A program made the position numbers and the translations under genes. From positions 171,098 through 235,097 of the forward strand of contig NZ_CADFGP010000006.1 in the NCBI RefSeq assembly GCF_902833905.1: a DNA stretch of 64,000 bases. The letters run 5' to 3'. The notes under the pieces were generated by a model. The model made no database searches, had not been told where the DNA came from, and was given only the letters and a program-made list of their open reading frames with translations. This DNA comes from Paraburkholderia tuberum STM678. Lineage in GTDB: Bacteria > Pseudomonadota > Gammaproteobacteria > Burkholderiales > Burkholderiaceae. Below, one piece after another: positions 63,889-64,000 of this stretch (position 1 is the first letter of the stretch; each line of letters starts with the position of its first letter).

Positions 63889-64000
63889 GGAAACGCTGAT
63901 TAATGGAGCTCGGCGGTCATCGCTCACGTAGCCGAAGACGTTATAGAAGGCAGCTCACAGAACGGACTCACGAGGATGAAGAGGCAGATCGGCTTCGCGG
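63889..64000 (+). mobile_element. Left end of a probable IS5-family insertion sequence (continues past the window)
   Basis: GGAAACGCTGATTAATG begins directly after CTAG, the YTAR-type target favoured by IS5 elements, and resembles IS5-family terminal repeats. About 87 bp further, an ATG opens a transposase-like reading frame. The right end, the second inverted repeat and the other target copy lie outside the window, so the call is provisional. Confidence 0.5.
63976..64000 (+). CDS. IS5-family transposase, N-terminal fragment cut by the window end
   Basis: Only eight codons are visible: MKRQIGFA. This beginning, remembered from IS5-family transposases of Burkholderiales (MKRQ..FAEAE), together with the upstream IS-like end, suggests a transposase gene running off the window. 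There is a GAGG just before the ATG, so spacing is poor and a start further upstream is possible. Confidence 0.45.

Overview
The window is 64 kb of GC-rich DNA with strong G/C bias at third codon positions. It reads as a chromosome segment of a Burkholderiales bacterium, most likely Paraburkholderia or Burkholderia. The evidence for this is the gene content: oxidative L-arabinose enzymes, a LigAB ring-cleavage dioxygenase, an aromatic-acid MFS carrier, many LysR regulators, a pqiABC operon, BON-domain proteins and polyamine catabolism genes. I see no rRNA, tRNA or CRISPR array. The only mobile-element trace is the apparent left end of an IS5-type element at the extreme right edge.

Layout. 0-3.5 kb: a DAO-type FAD oxidoreductase, an L-2-keto-3-deoxyarabonate dehydratase and a divergent LysR regulator. 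3.7-6.9 kb: a bifunctional penicillin-binding protein. 6.9-11.2 kb: a fructose-type ABC importer (binding protein, permease, ATPase) followed by a ROK regulator, with a palindromic operator candidate upstream. 11.7-19.4 kb: a LacI regulator divergent from a galactoside cluster (MalK-type ATPase, GH42 beta-galactosidase, binding protein, two permeases), with a 16-bp perfect palindrome between them and a strong terminator at the end. 19.6-21.7 kb: small hypothetical genes. 22.3-25.1 kb: a fatty-acid-hydroxylase-family membrane protein, then an MFS exporter and a DeoR regulator.

25.2-30.6 kb: a metal-acquisition cassette (DUF2946, TonB receptor, PepSY membrane protein), possibly for copper, plus a small exported sulfite-oxidase-fold protein. 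30.7-34.4 kb: a GntR regulator and a LysR-type regulator with two HTH domains, divergent from ligB-ligA. 34.4-39.4 kb: a GNAT protein, pqiABC and a Yellow/MRJP-family protein. 39.9-44.2 kb: a Pro/Gln/Tyr-rich exported protein, a BON protein, an isochorismatase-like hydrolase, ppnP, a DsbA-family oxidoreductase and a 2OG-Fe(II) oxygenase. 44.3-48.9 kb: a LysR regulator, a domain-swapped aconitase-family hydratase and an MFS transporter, probably one carboxylic-acid catabolic unit. 49-53.9 kb: a second BON protein, DNA polymerase II, a DUF2891 protein and the remains of DUF969/DUF979 membrane-protein genes.

54-58.9 kb: a mandelate/benzoylformate-type unit (LysR, benzoylformate decarboxylase, an aldehyde dehydrogenase with a large internal deletion, an aromatic-acid MFS carrier). 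59-63.2 kb: a DUF2278 protein, a putrescine-type aminotransferase and a gamma-glutamylputrescine-synthetase-like enzyme.

The overall picture is an accessory catabolic region built from substrate-specific modules, each with its own regulator. Several modules show active decay. No unambiguous new defence or mobile system is visible. The most unusual items are the double-HTH LysR controlling an orphan LigAB, the permuted aconitase, the probable copper-uptake cassette, and the broken aldehyde dehydrogenase in an otherwise intact operon.
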